The notes: generated by a model not told the origin, from the letters alone. A DNA stretch of 64,000 nt from Myxococcaceae bacterium (GCA_019694595.1 JAIBBQ010000001.1:62001-126000), one strand, 5' to 3'. Positions 43,124 through 55,665 are shown, counted from the first letter of the stretch. A program made the numbers and translations.

Positions 43124-43225
43124 GGGCGAAAGAGCGCGGCTTCCTAAGCACCTTTCGCGCGAAGACGACAACGATTTCGCGAGGCTAGGCGTTTTCCACA
43201 GGCCCCCCCGGGAAAGGCCTTCGGC

Positions 43226-46340
<3,115 letters not shown>

Positions 46341-46344
<4 letters not shown>

Positions 46345-47894
46345 TTGCCCTGGGGCTTGAGCAACGGGAACAGGATGACGTCGCGGATCGACTGAGCATT
46401 GGTGAACAGCATCGCCAGGCGATCGATTCCAATGCCTTCACCGGCCGTCGGCGGCAGGCCCTGCTCCAGCGCGCGGATGTAGTCCGCGTCGTAGTCCATC
46501 GTCTCTTCCTGGCCCCGCGCCTTGGCCTCGAGCTGCGAGCGGAAGCGCTGCTCCTGGTCGATGGGGTCGTTGAGCTCGCTGAAGGCGTTGGCAATCTCCC
46601 GGCCCACGCAGAACAGCTCGAAGCGGTCGGTGACGTCGGGGTTCTGGTCGTTGCGCCGCGCCAGCGGGCTCACCGCGGTGGGGAACTGGGTGATGAAGGT
46701 CGGCTGCACCAGCGTGCCTTCGACGTGCTGCTCGAAGAGGAAGCCCACCAGCTCGCCGTGGTTCATCGACTGTACCGGCGCGCGCTCCTTGGGCGGCAGC
46801 TTCTCCAGCGCCACCGCGCGCAGCTTCTCGACGTCGTTGAAGTCCTTGTCGGAGAAGGCCTTGACCTTCTCGCGGATCGCCTCCCACATGGGGATGCGCT
46901 TCCACGGCGCCTTGAAGTCGATGGTGTGCTCGCCGTACTTCAGCGAGGTCGAGCCGCAGACCTTGAGCGCGGCCTGGGAGATCATCTCCTCGGTCAGCGT
47001 CATGAGATCTTCGTACGTCGCGTACGCCTCGTAGAACTCCAGCATCGTGAACTCGGGGTTGTGGCGGGTGCTGATCCCCTCGTTCCGGAAGTTCCGGTTG
47101 ATCTCGTAGACCCGGTCGAAGCCGCCCACCACCAGGCGCTTCAGGTACAGCTCGGGCGCGATGCGCATGTAGAGGTCGAGGTCGAGCGCGTTGTGGTGCG
47201 TGGTGAACGGCCGCGCGGCCGCGCCCGACACCAGCGGGTGCATCATCGGCGTCTCGACTTCCATGTAGCCGCGGGCGTCGAGGAACTGGCGGATGAAGCC
47301 CACCAGCGCGGTGCGCTTGCGGAACGTCTCCCGCACCTCGGGGTTGGCGAGCAGGTCCAGGTAGCGCTGGCGGTAGCGCTGCTCGGTGTCCGCGAGCGCC
47401 TGCTTCTCGGCCCACGCCGCGCCCTCGCCGCCTTCCTTGGCGAACTTGCCCGGCGGCGGCCGCAGCGCCTTGGTCAGCGGCTCGAAACGCGTGGCGGAGA
47501 TGGTGAGCTCGCCGGTCTTGGAACGGAACAGCGTGCCCACCACGCCGCAGAAGTCGCCCAGGTCGAGCAGCTTCACCAGCTCGTAGCGGTCGCCCAGCGC
47601 GTCCTTCTTCAGGTGCACCTGCAGCGCGCCCGAGCGGTCCTGCAGCACGTAGAAGCCGGCCTTGCCGAAGTTGCGCGCGCCCACCACCCGGCCCGCGATC
47701 GAGAAGACGGGCTTCGCGGCGTCGAGCTCCTCGGCGGTGGCCTTCTCGTACTTGGCGAGGATCTCCGCCGCGTGGTGCTCCGGGCGAAACCCGTTGCCGA
47801 ACGGGTTGGCGCCGAGCGCCTTCCACTTGTCCGCCGTCGCGCACCGCTGCTGGTACAGCTCCTGTTCCTGCACGCCCTGCTGCTGGTCAGCCAT
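46341..47894 (-). CDS. lysS: lysyl-tRNA synthetase, class II
   Basis: A 517-residue class II synthetase. The OB-fold anticodon domain (~60-165) is followed by motif 1 ([17 protein letters not shown]), motif 2 ([23 protein letters not shown]) and motif 3 ([14 protein letters not shown]). It charges tRNA-Lys. It is the first gene of a lysS-lolC-lolD unit. Length is normal; start ATG 47894. Confidence 0.97.
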
Positions 47895-47970
47895 GCCAGC
47901 GCGTATAGCCCCGGGTGCCCCTGGCGCTGCGAGATTTTCGCGTGCGGAAGCGACCTGGCACCTGGGCGCC

Positions 47971-48005
47971 TGTGCTCGACGTTCAACGGCGAAGCGCAAT
48001 TGCGC
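47971..48005 (+). promoter_or_regulatory. degenerate GTTCA site plus 12-bp palindrome
   Basis: TGTGC-TCGAC-GTTCA (47971-47985) is a weak copy of the TGAAC-N5-GTTCA pattern, 118 bp upstream of the lipoprotein start at 48103. A perfect palindrome GCGCAATTGCGC (47994-48005) follows. Either could be an operator in this divergent region. Confidence 0.3.
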
Positions 48006-48102
48006 AACCAGGGCCGCGCAAGTCCCCCAAAGGGCGACGCCGGCGCGCTGGTCTGCGCCCTGCACCAGCGGCGCAGCACAACCTTCCGGAGGTCTTCTGA
48101 AA

Positions 48103-48672
48103 ATGAAATCGCTCAAGGTGCTGGTGGCGGTGGTGGTCGGGCTCCTCGTGGTGCACTGCGACGGCGTGGGGGCGCTCGGCGCCGACGGCGAGGAGCTCAG
48201 CTCCGGCCAGGAGCTGCGCGTGCGCGAGTGCCTCGAGAAGCTCGGCGTCTTCGACGGCGGCGTGGCGAAGAACCAGGGCGACCTCGGCGAGCAGATGCGC
48301 CAGTGCATCTTCACCACCGCCGACGGCGGCTCCAGCTGGCCCGGTCACCCGCACGACGGCGGCGGCTTCGGCGGCTTCGACGCCGGCCTGCCGCCCCTGC
48401 CCAGCTTCGACGCGGGCACGCCTCCGAAGTTCGACGCCGGCCTGCCGCCGCTGCCCGCCTTCGACGCGGGCACGCCTCCGAAGCTCGACGCCGGCGCGCC
48501 GCCGGTGCTCGACGCGGGCAGCGCGCCCAAGCCCGACGCCGGCTCGACCGTGGGCCTCGGCGGCTTCATGGAAGAGTGCCTGCCGGGCTGCGCGTGCCTG
48601 GGCGGCCTGCGGTGCTTGAACCCGCTGCAGAAGGCCATCTGCCCGGCGAAGCACACGTTCTGCGTGCCGTGA
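48103..48672 (+). CDS. secreted or lipid-anchored protein with Asp-Ala-Gly repeats
   Basis: A 189-residue exported protein: MKSLKVLVAVVVGLLVVHCDGVG, with Cys19 a plausible but imperfect lipobox (VVHC). The middle contains two identical-length 18-residue repeats (FDAGLPPLPxFDAGTPPK) and further DAG spacers; the C-terminal ~35 residues have six Cys. GGAGG lies ~10 nt upstream. No function recognised. Confidence 0.72.
   Translation: MKSLKVLVAVVVGLLVVHCDGVGALGADGEELSSGQELRVRECLEKLGVFDGGVAKNQGDLGEQMRQCIFTTADGGSSWPGHPHDGGGFGGFDAGLPPLPSFDAGTPPKFDAGLPPLPAFDAGTPPKLDAGAPPVLDAGSAPKPDAGSTVGLGGFMEECLPGCACLGGLRCLNPLQKAICPAKHTFCVP
48376..48483 (+). repeat. two 54-bp coding direct repeats
   Basis: Units 48376-48429 and 48430-48483 are nearly identical and encode FDAGLPPLP(S/A)FDAGTPPK. 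Confidence 0.8.
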
Positions 48673-48738
48673 CGACGGGGCCTCGGGGCCTTGGGGTGCG
48701 CCAGCGTGCGCCCTCGGCCCTCGAGGCCGACGCCGGCG

Positions 48739-49101
48739 TCAGGGCGCGGCGTAGATGAGGAACGCCGCCACCAGCACGCCGAGGAGGATGGGGATGAGCA
48801 CCTCGGCGGGCACCCGGTACTGCGCGTAGGCCGTCTGCAGGCCGCGGCGGTCGAACACCCGGCGGCGCCGCGAGCGGCGGAGGATCATCGACGCCAGCGC
48901 TTCGGGCGCCTTCTCCTTCGGCGCCCGCTTCAGCAGCGAGACGACCTTCTCGTACTTGGAGAAGCGGCTCTTGAGTTCGGGGGCGGCGTCGAGCGAGGCC
49001 TTGAGCACCACCTCGTCGCGGTCGCCCAGCGACTTGTCGACCGCCCCCAGGAAGAGGCGTTCCAGCTCGGCCTTGGAAAGCTGATTCCGCACGGTCTTCA
49101 T
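48739..49101 (-). CDS. small membrane protein coupled to an ECF sigma factor, candidate anti-sigma
   Basis: A 120-residue protein: helical N-terminal ~75 residues (AELERLFLGAVDKSLGDRDEVVLKAS), a basic stretch (RRSRRRR) and one C-terminal membrane helix (VLIPILLGVLVAAFLIYAAP). Its ATG overlaps the sigma gene stop, the usual place of an anti-sigma factor. It has no HxxxCxxC zinc motif, so it would be a non-ZAS type. The role is inferred from position and topology. Confidence 0.7.
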   Translation of the reverse strand: MKTVRNQLSKAELERLFLGAVDKSLGDRDEVVLKASLDAAPELKSRFSKYEKVVSLLKRAPKEKAPEALASMILRRSRRRRVFDRRGLQTAYAQYRVPAEVLIPILLGVLVAAFLIYAAP

Positions 49102-49802
49102 TCTCCCCGGCCCTGGCCCCGGGCCTCAAGGGCCTCCAGGATTCCGGCCAACTTTTCGCGCGCCCGGTGCAGGCGGCTCTTCACCGTGCCCTCGGGCAAG
49201 TCGGTGATGTCGATGATCTCCTCGTAGCTGAGGCCTTCGATGTCCCGGAGCGCGACCAGCATGCGCTGGTCGTCTTCCAGACCCGCGATGGCCTGCTGCA
49301 CCAGCGCCCGCAGCCGCGCCGACTCCAGCGCCTCGTCGGGCTGGCGCTGCCCGCCCTGCGACTCGGTGATGGCGAGCTCGTTCGACTCGCCGTACTCGTC
49401 GCTGCGCCCGCGGCCGCGGCGCTTCAGGTACTTGAGCCGGTTGAGGCAGTGGTTCTTCGCGATGCGGAAGATCCACGTCGACAGCTTGGCGTCGTGGCGG
49501 AAGTCGGCGAGGTGCTGGTGGATGCTGAGGAAGATCTCCTGGGTGAGGTCGAAGGCCTCTTCCCGGTCCACCATCATCCGCACGCAGAAGTCGTAGACGC
49601 GGTGCTGGTGGCCCTTCACCAGCATCTCGAAGGCCTGCGCGTCGCCGCGCTTGAGCCGCGAGAGCAGCAGCCGCTCCGGGTACTCCACCGTGCCTTCGGT
49701 GGCCGGGGGCGAGACGGTCTCGGGGCTCTCCATCGGAAGCTCGAGCGCGTCGCTGCTCACGTCGTCCTCCCGCACGGAAACGAAGTCTACGGCAGGGGTC
49801 AT
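49098..49802 (-). CDS. ECF-type RNA polymerase sigma factor
   Basis: A 234-residue sigma-70 family protein with an acidic N-terminal extension of ~45 residues. Region 2 is FEMLVKGHQHRVYDFCVRMM...DLTQEIFLSIHQHL and KLSTWIFRIAKNHCLNRLKYL; region 4 is LRDIEGLSYEEIIDITDLPEGTVKSRLHRAREKL. It would direct RNA polymerase to a stress or envelope regulon. Start at ATG 49802 rather than the TTG upstream. Co-translated with the membrane protein that follows. Confidence 0.93.
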   Translation of the reverse strand: MTPAVDFVSVREDDVSSDALELPMESPETVSPPATEGTVEYPERLLLSRLKRGDAQAFEMLVKGHQHRVYDFCVRMMVDREEAFDLTQEIFLSIHQHLADFRHDAKLSTWIFRIAKNHCLNRLKYLKRRGRGRSDEYGESNELAITESQGGQRQPDEALESARLRALVQQAIAGLEDDQRMLVALRDIEGLSYEEIIDITDLPEGTVKSRLHRAREKLAGILEALEARGQGRGE

Positions 49803-49827
49803 GACACCCAATCACGCGCCAAGTTCC

Positions 49828-49844
49828 CGCCCGATTTTCGGGCG
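49828..49844 (-). terminator. hairpin between L,D-transpeptidase and sigma genes
   Basis: CGCCCGA (49828-49834), TTT, TCGGGCG (49838-49844): 7-bp stem about 50 bp past the stop of the minus-strand L,D-transpeptidase gene and 26 bp ahead of the sigma start. It could be a terminator or an operator. Confidence 0.4.
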
Positions 49845-49893
49845 GCCTTTTCCGCGGCGAACCGGCTGATCTTCCCTGGGTTTCGACCGGAAT

Positions 49894-50613
49894 TCAGTCG
49901 GACCAGGTGTAGGCGCCGGTGCGCCGGTCGATGCCCGGTCTGGGCACGCGGTGGGTCTTCTCGAAGCGCTGGTACCCGGGCGCCAGCTGTCGCCAGAACT
50001 CCGCGTGGGGGCCTTCGAGCGCGGATACGGCCTTCTCGTCGAGCCGCCGCGGAAAGATGTGCAGCGGAATCGGCCGGCCCGTGGCGAGCATCGCCATCAC
50101 GTAGACCTCCTCGATGGGGCCGTCTTCGATGGCCACGCAGCCGATGCTCGCGCAGTTGCCGTGCACGTAGATGGCGCCGCCGGGCCGCTTGGGGTCGGAC
50201 AGCACGCGGTCGGCCGCGTTCGGGTAGCTCACCTCGAGCGAGAGGTGGAAGTTGCTCGTGGGGTTGAAGCTCTTCACCTCGTAGAAGCCTTCGGGCACCT
50301 GGAGGTCGCCTTCCTGCCGCTTGGGCCCCGGCTCGCCGGACGCCGCGCAGATGGGGTAGCGCTTGATCAGCGTGAGCTCGCCCTTCTCCGGGCCGGCCCA
50401 CGCCTCGACCTCCTTCTCCGCCTTGAAGATGCGCAGGTAGAGCCGGGGCGGCGGCCAGGCGACGCCCTTCTCCTTGAAGAGCGCCACGAGCGCGGGCTCC
50501 ACGTTCTTCCGGGCGGCGGCGGCACGATCGGCGGCGCGCGCCGGCACCGCCAGCAGAAGCGCAGCTGCCAGCGCGAGTGCCGGGGGCCGCGCGAAACCGG
50601 TGGGTGACGCCAT
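49894..50613 (-). CDS. L,D-transpeptidase (YkuD) family protein
   Basis: A 239-residue periplasmic protein with a signal peptide (ALALAAALLLAVPARAAD). The YkuD core includes FYEVKSFNPTSNFHLSLEVSYPN and the active site IYVHGNCASIGCVAIEDGPI, with catalytic Cys in SIGC and His in HGN. Enzymes of this group form or exchange 3-3 crosslinks or attach lipoproteins to murein. Start ATG 50613; a longer ATG at 50646 lacks a signal-peptide fit. Confidence 0.87.
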   Translation of the reverse strand: MASPTGFARPPALALAAALLLAVPARAADRAAAARKNVEPALVALFKEKGVAWPPPRLYLRIFKAEKEVEAWAGPEKGELTLIKRYPICAASGEPGPKRQEGDLQVPEGFYEVKSFNPTSNFHLSLEVSYPNAADRVLSDPKRPGGAIYVHGNCASIGCVAIEDGPIEEVYVMAMLATGRPIPLHIFPRRLDEKAVSALEGPHAEFWRQLAPGYQRFEKTHRVPRPGIDRRTGAYTWSD

Positions 50614-50700
50614 CGCCACGCTCTCCTCCACCGCATCCTGACACACGCGCCCGCCCCGCCGTTCCTCGCGCTGGCACCGCGGTTGCTGTGGCGCGACCCC

Positions 50701-51864
50701 ATGAGAGCTTCGATCGCAGGGGCCGCGCTTTTTCTGTCAGTGGTGGCGTGCGGAGGCAAACCGGGAGGCCAGTCGAGCCCCGCGGCCGACGCGGGCTCCG
50801 ACGGCGGCAGCGACGCGGGCCTCGACGCAGGCGTGCCGCCCGAGCCCACCTCCGACGCCGGCCGCCCCGACGCGGGCCCGGTGTGCAGCCGCGGCCGGTC
50901 GTGCACCATCACCTGGACCGAGTCCGACCCGCTTCCGGTGAAGGTCGACCACCACACCATTCACATCCACACCAGCAAGGCGGGCACCTTCCTCTACGTG
51001 TTCGGCGGCATCCGCGCGGAGCTCGCCACGCCCAAGGCGTTCTACCGGCACGTGTTCCGGGCGCCGATCCGCGACGATGGCACGCTCGGCGCCTGGGAAG
51101 CGCTCGCGGAGCTGCCCACCACCCTGGGCTTCCACGCCATCGCCGCCAACGACACCACGGTGTACCTGGTGGGCGGCCTCACCGTGGTGCAGGGCGCCAT
51201 CGACGCGCACGACGAGACGGTGGTCGGCACCTTCGCCGACGACGGCACCATCACCTGGCGCCTCGGCGGCAAGCTCGGGCACCCGGTGCAGCACGCCACC
51301 GCGCTCGTCGACGGGAACACGCTGCGCTTCTTCGGCGGCTCGTACACCAACGCGCTCGACACCACCGACGTGTCGACCATCGGCCCCGACGGGCTCAACG
51401 GCGACTTCACGCCCGGCCCGAAGCTCTCGAGCCCTCGCACCCACCACTCGCAGTTCGTCTTCCAGGGGCGCGTCTTTCTCGTCGGCGGCTTCAACGCGCT
51501 CGCCGAGGCGGAGCCGTCGATCGTGGCGTCGGTGAGCGACGGCGGCTGGGAGAAGGTGGGAATCATGGGCACGCCCAACTTCGCCTCCGCGGCCGTGCTG
51601 CAGGGCGACGGGCTGCTGCTGATCGGCGGCGCCACCGGCACCTTCTACGACGAGACCTTCACCGACGTGGTGCAGCGCGCGGGCGTGTGGCCCGACTCCA
51701 CCCTGGGCGTCTTCAGCGAGGCGGGGCGCCTGCCGGTGGCGCGCGCCCACGTGCACGACGTGCCGGTCTTCCGCGACACCCTCTACTCGGTGGGCGGCCG
51801 GGTGACGCCGTCGCTCGACTCCAGCGACCGCGTCTTCATCGGCCGCATGACGTCGGCCGAATAG
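50701..51864 (+). CDS. lipoprotein with kelch-like beta-propeller
   Basis: A 387-residue lipoprotein: MRASIAGAALFLSVVACGGKP with lipobox VVAC. An Asp/Ala/Gly tether with Cys (SDAGRPDAGPVC) is followed by six or so kelch-like blades (YVFGGIRAE, YLVGGLTVV, RFFGGSYTN, FLVGGFNAL, LLIGGATGT, YSVGGRVTP). Probably a surface-exposed propeller; binding partner unknown. Confidence 0.8.
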   Translation: MRASIAGAALFLSVVACGGKPGGQSSPAADAGSDGGSDAGLDAGVPPEPTSDAGRPDAGPVCSRGRSCTITWTESDPLPVKVDHHTIHIHTSKAGTFLYVFGGIRAELATPKAFYRHVFRAPIRDDGTLGAWEALAELPTTLGFHAIAANDTTVYLVGGLTVVQGAIDAHDETVVGTFADDGTITWRLGGKLGHPVQHATALVDGNTLRFFGGSYTNALDTTDVSTIGPDGLNGDFTPGPKLSSPRTHHSQFVFQGRVFLVGGFNALAEAEPSIVASVSDGGWEKVGIMGTPNFASAAVLQGDGLLLIGGATGTFYDETFTDVVQRAGVWPDSTLGVFSEAGRLPVARAHVHDVPVFRDTLYSVGGRVTPSLDSSDRVFIGRMTSAE

Positions 51865-51872
51865 GCCCCGGG

Positions 51873-52995
51873 TCAGTCGGGCAGCTGGCGCGACGGGTTC
51901 TTCACGCCCATCAGCTGCGCGGTGATCATCTCGTCGAGATCGCCGTCGAGGATCTTGTCGGGGTTGCCGGTCTCCACGCCGGTGCGCAGGTCCTTCACCA
52001 TGCGGTACGGCGCCAGCACGTAGGAGCGGATCTGCGAGCCGAAGGAGATGTCCATCTTCTGCGCCTCGGCGGCGTCGCGCTGATCCGCGCGCCGCTTCAT
52101 CTCGAGATCGTAGAGCCGGCCGCGCAAGATCTTGAACGCCATGTCCTTGTTGGCGCTCTGCGACCGCTCGGTCTGGCAGGTGATGATGATGCCCGTCGGC
52201 AGGTGGCGCAGCTGGGCGGTCGACGACGTCTTGTTCACCTTCTGGCCGCCGGCGCCGCCGCCGCGGATGAACTTGAGCTCGTAGTCCTTCTCCGGAATGT
52301 CGATCTTCACGTCGTCGTCGAGCTCCGGGTACACGTCGACCGAGGCGAACGAGGTCTGCCGGCGCGCGTTGGAATCGAACGGGCTGATGCGCACCAGCCG
52401 GTGCACGCCGATCTCCGCCTTCAGGTAGCCGTACGCGAAGTCGCCTTCGATGCGCAGCGAGACGTTCTTGAAGCCCGCCTCTTCGCCCGGGACCTCGTCG
52501 TTGAGCTCCACCTTCCAGCCGCGCCGCTCGCAGTAGCGCTGGTACATGCGCATCAGCATCGCGGCGAAGTCCATCGACTCGGTGCCGCCGGCGCCGGCGT
52601 TGATGTCCATGAAGCAGTTGAGCCGGTCGTTGGGCCCCGAGAGCATCTTCGCCAGCTCGAGCCCCTTCACCACCTCGCCCAGCGTCGCCAGCGAGGCCAC
52701 CGCTTCCTGGCGGCTGCCTTCGTCGTTCATCTCCGCCGCGAGCTCGAGCAGCGTCTTGCCGTCTTCCAGCTGCCGCCACGCCTTGTCGAACGAGGCCACC
52801 GCCGCCTCGAGCTGCGACTTCTCCTTGAGCAAGGCCTGCGCCTTGACGTTGTCGTTCCAGAAGTCCGGCTGGGTTGAGTCGCGTTCGATCAGCGCGATGC
52901 GGCTTCGCTTGCGTTCGACGTCAAAGACTCCCCCGGAGCCCGTTCAGCCGGCCCGTGAGGTCGTTCAGCGTTTCGGTGGTCGCGTCGTTCGCCAT
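51873..52995 (-). CDS. prfB: peptide chain release factor 2 with programmed +1 frameshift
   Basis: Release factor for UGA/UAA. A first frame starts at ATG 52995 and stops at an in-frame TGA (52921-52923) after 24 codons (MANDATTETLNDLTGRLNGLR...). A +1 shift there continues as DVERKRSRIALIERDSTQPDFWN to give 373 residues, normal for RF2. The codon-recognition tripeptide SPF (ISPFD) and the catalytic GGQ (GAGGQKVNKTSS) are present. The shift lets RF2 regulate its own synthesis, as in many bacteria. It is not a pseudogene. Confidence 0.96.
52920..52935 (-). promoter_or_regulatory. RF2 programmed frameshift site
   Basis: Minus strand CGGGGG-AGT-CTT-TGA-C: a Shine-Dalgarno-like G-run three bases before CTT TGA C, the same layout as the E. 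coli prfB site. Confidence 0.95.
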
Positions 52996-53102
52996 GGCGT
53001 GGCCTCCCTAGGTCAGACGCGGGGACAGCGCCAGTCCCGACGCGGGGCGGGCGGCGGCCCTTCGAGTCCCGGGTCGGCGCCGCGCTCGATACACTTCCCC
53101 CC

Positions 53103-53537
53103 ATGTTCTTGCGAAGGCTCTTCCGGAAGGCCCCTGCGGGCGCGCGCGAAGGCCGGGTGTCGCTCCAGGGCAGACACCACGCCCCCGGTGACCTCCTCAA
53201 GGTGACCATCACCCGTGCACCCTCCAGCGAGGCACTCACCGGGAGGCTGGAGCTGAGGCCGTTCGACAGCATCGAATCGACCCAGCTGTTCGGCCACCCG
53301 CTGGCGTCGCTGAACGTCACCCTCGAAGCGGGGGTCGACACCCTGGAGCTTTCGCTCACCGTTCCGCTGGACGCCCTGACCCGCCCTCGCGAAGAACACG
53401 AGCTTCCGGTGGAAGGCAGCGGGTGGGAGCTGGGCTGGATGGTGGGCAACGTCACCGTCTCGCACTGTCCGGTCCACCTGGCCGCCGCGCCGACACCTCC
53501 ACCCGGCACAGATGACGAACGACGGGGTCAGGGTTAG
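53103..53537 (+). CDS. hypothetical protein
   Basis: A 144-residue cytosolic protein, mostly beta (LKVTITRAPSSEALTGRLELRPF, LNVTLEAGVDTLELSLTVPLDAL). It has no signal peptide and no recognisable motif. It is divergent from prfB and 44 bp upstream of the superoxide dismutase gene. Base and codon use look slightly less GC-biased than neighbours. Confidence 0.6.
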   Translation: MFLRRLFRKAPAGAREGRVSLQGRHHAPGDLLKVTITRAPSSEALTGRLELRPFDSIESTQLFGHPLASLNVTLEAGVDTLELSLTVPLDALTRPREEHELPVEGSGWELGWMVGNVTVSHCPVHLAAAPTPPPGTDDERRGQG

Positions 53538-53581
53538 AAACCCGCCCCGAACCAGTTCACTTCCAAAGAGGGAGCCCCACC

Positions 53582-54160
53582 ATGAAGTTCGAACTCGACC
53601 CCCTGCCGTACGCCAAGGACGCTCTGGCCCCGCACCTCACCGCGGAGACGCTCTCGTTTCACTACGAGAAGCACCACCAGACGTACATGACCAACCTGAA
53701 GAACCTGCTCACCGGCAAGCCGGAAGCGGACAAGTCGCTGGAGGAGATCGTCAAGACCTCCACCGCGGGCGTCTTCAACAACGCGGCCCAGGTGTGGAAC
53801 CACGACTTCTACTGGAAGTCGATGAAGCCCAAGGGCGGCGGCGAGCCGACCGGCAAGCTGGCCGACGCCATCAAGAAGGACTTCGGCTCGTTCGCCGACT
53901 TCAAGGCCAAGTTCCAGGACGCCGCGGTGAAGCAGTTCGGCTCCGGCTGGGCGTGGCTCGTCTCCAACGGCGGCAAGCTGGAGATCGTCACCACCGGCAA
54001 CGCCGAGACCCCCATCACCAAGGGCCACACCGCGCTGCTCACCTGCGACGTCTGGGAGCACGCGTACTACATCGACTACCGCAACCTCCGCGCCAAGTAC
54101 GTGGAGACGTTCCTCGCCAGCCTGGCGAACTGGGACTTCGCGAGCGCCAACTTCAAGTAA
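53582..54160 (+). CDS. sodB: superoxide dismutase, iron type
   Basis: A 192-residue Fe/Mn SOD. Metal ligands are His27, His74, Asp156 and His160 (CDVWEHAYYIDY). Gln70 in FNNAAQVWNH is the Fe-SOD-type second-sphere residue, so iron is predicted. It converts superoxide to H2O2 and O2 in the cytosol. A strong terminator follows, so it is probably monocistronic. Confidence 0.96.
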   Translation: MKFELDPLPYAKDALAPHLTAETLSFHYEKHHQTYMTNLKNLLTGKPEADKSLEEIVKTSTAGVFNNAAQVWNHDFYWKSMKPKGGGEPTGKLADAIKKDFGSFADFKAKFQDAAVKQFGSGWAWLVSNGGKLEIVTTGNAETPITKGHTALLTCDVWEHAYYIDYRNLRAKYVETFLASLANWDFASANFK

Positions 54161-54184
54161 GGCGCTCTCGCAGCACCAGCCAAG

Positions 54185-54220
54185 CGCCGGGGGCTCGCCG
54201 CAGCTCCCGGCGTTTTTTTT
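54185..54220 (+). terminator. intrinsic terminator of sodB
   Basis: CGCCGGGGGC and GCTCCCGGCG form a ~10-bp GC-rich stem (one G-U) with a TCGCCGCA loop, followed by eight T (54213-54220). The clearest Rho-independent terminator in the window. Confidence 0.92.
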
Positions 54221-54265
54221 CACCCGCGGCATGGAGACCCTCTTCAGGGCCTCCGGGAGCGCGCG

Positions 54266-54925
54266 ATGAGCCTCGTCAGCAAGTGGTTGCTCGGTCAGCT
54301 GGGGCGCCTGCGCGCCGTGGGCCTCGACGGCGCGACCGGTACGCCCATCGCGCTCCCGCCGCCGCGGAAGACCGGCGGGCGCCCGCTCATGGAAGCGTTC
54401 GCGCGCCGGCAGTCGGGCCGCGACTTCACCGCCGCCCCGCTCTCGCGCCAGACGCTGTCCGACCTCCTCTGGGCGGCCGACGGCATCAACCGCCCCGACG
54501 TGCACGAGCACACCGCCCCCTCGGCGATGAACGCGCAGGAGATCGACGTCTACGTCGCGCTGGCCGAAGGGCTCTTCCGCTACCAGGCCGAGCCGCACGC
54601 GCTGGTCCCCGTCGCCGCCACCGACGCCCGCCGCGTCACCGGCCTGCAGGACTTCGTCGACACCGCGCCGCTCGACCTCGTCTACGTCGCCGACCACCAC
54701 CGCATGCGCAACAGCCTCATCCCCGAAGGGCGCCGCCAGAGCTACGCGTCGTTCGCCGCCGGGGCCATCTCGCAGAACGTGTACCTGTTCTGCGCGTCCG
54801 AAGGGCTCACCACCGTGGCCCGCGGGCTCTTCGACGAGAAGGCGCTCGCCCAGGCCCTGGCGCTCGAGCCGCACCAGCACATCGTGCTCACCCAGACCGT
54901 GGGGTACGGCGCAGGGACGAGCTGA
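54266..54925 (+). CDS. nitroreductase family protein (SagB/ThcOx-like)
   Basis: A 219-residue flavoenzyme of the nitroreductase fold. FARRQSGRDFTAAPLSRQTLSDLLWAADG is the FMN-binding N-terminal region (RxSxRxF pattern) and FAAGAISQNVYLFCASEGLTTVARG is the second FMN/dimer segment. It oxidises or reduces an unknown small molecule with FMN. A SagB-type peptide dehydrogenase role is possible in principle, but no azole-forming cyclodehydratase is nearby. Confidence 0.82.
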   Translation: MSLVSKWLLGQLGRLRAVGLDGATGTPIALPPPRKTGGRPLMEAFARRQSGRDFTAAPLSRQTLSDLLWAADGINRPDVHEHTAPSAMNAQEIDVYVALAEGLFRYQAEPHALVPVAATDARRVTGLQDFVDTAPLDLVYVADHHRMRNSLIPEGRRQSYASFAAGAISQNVYLFCASEGLTTVARGLFDEKALAQALALEPHQHIVLTQTVGYGAGTS

Positions 54926-54960
54926 GCGGGGCGCCGCATCTGGCGTACGATCGAGCCTCG

Positions 54961-55665
54961 ATGAGCGGGGAACGCCTCGACACTGCACGCCGCCTCGAGT
55001 TGACCGAGTTCTCGGAGGTCGGCGACCAGGTCGAGGGCAAGTTCGGCGGGCACCAGGTGGCCCTGACCGATGGCTCGCCACGGGTGGTGACCTTCACCGT
55101 CGCAGGTGAGGTGCCCTGGGAGACGATCGGCTTGCGCACCCAGGACCTCAACGACCCCGACCTGACGCTGACCGGCGACGCGGGGTTCGACGAAACCATC
55201 CGCGTGCTCGCGAAGGACGGCCACCAGCCGGCAATGGCCGAGGTCATGAAGACCACTCCGCTGCGCGAGCGACTCCGCGACTTCTTCACCCGCTTCCCCG
55301 ACGCCGAGCTGCGGGGCGCAGCGCTCCGCGTGCCTCACGCCCCCGAGGTGAGCTCCACCGCACTCAGGGAGGGCGCTCGGCTGCTGAACGCCCTGCAAGC
55401 GTCCATCGCGCTCGCCCCGCGCACGGCGGTCGAAGCCCCTCCCCGGCTCCCTGCGCAGGTCCCCTGGTGGCAGAGCGTCGAGCGCCAGAGGAGCCTCGCC
55501 TTCTGGGGCGCCGTCGCCGCGGGCGTGATGCTGACGCTCGGGGTGCTCCTGATCCTGCTCTCGCACATCACCTACGAGCAGTTCCTGTTCGTGATGCTCT
55601 TCGTGCTCCTCGTCGGGGTGGGCGTCTTCGAGTACTTGTCGAAGGGCAAGCTCGAGGGGGACTGA
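54961..55665 (+). CDS. membrane protein of unknown function
   Basis: A 234-residue protein: soluble N-terminal ~175 residues without known motif, then two C-terminal membrane helices (FWGAVAAGVMLTLGVLLILLS and FLFVMLFVLLVGVGVFEYL). No signal peptide. Convergent with the DUF4105 gene. Confidence 0.65.
   Translation: MSGERLDTARRLELTEFSEVGDQVEGKFGGHQVALTDGSPRVVTFTVAGEVPWETIGLRTQDLNDPDLTLTGDAGFDETIRVLAKDGHQPAMAEVMKTTPLRERLRDFFTRFPDAELRGAALRVPHAPEVSSTALREGARLLNALQASIALAPRTAVEAPPRLPAQVPWWQSVERQRSLAFWGAVAAGVMLTLGVLLILLSHITYEQFLFVMLFVLLVGVGVFEYLSKGKLEGD

Noticed and set aside
52921-52923. In-frame TGA in prfB as evidence of a pseudogene
   Set aside because: It is the standard RF2 programmed frameshift stop with its stimulatory G-run.
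54266-54925. Nitroreductase as part of an azole RiPP pathway (SagB role)
   Set aside because: No cyclodehydratase or Cys/Ser-rich precursor is nearby; the repeat peptide is 23 kb away and has no Cys, Ser or Thr.
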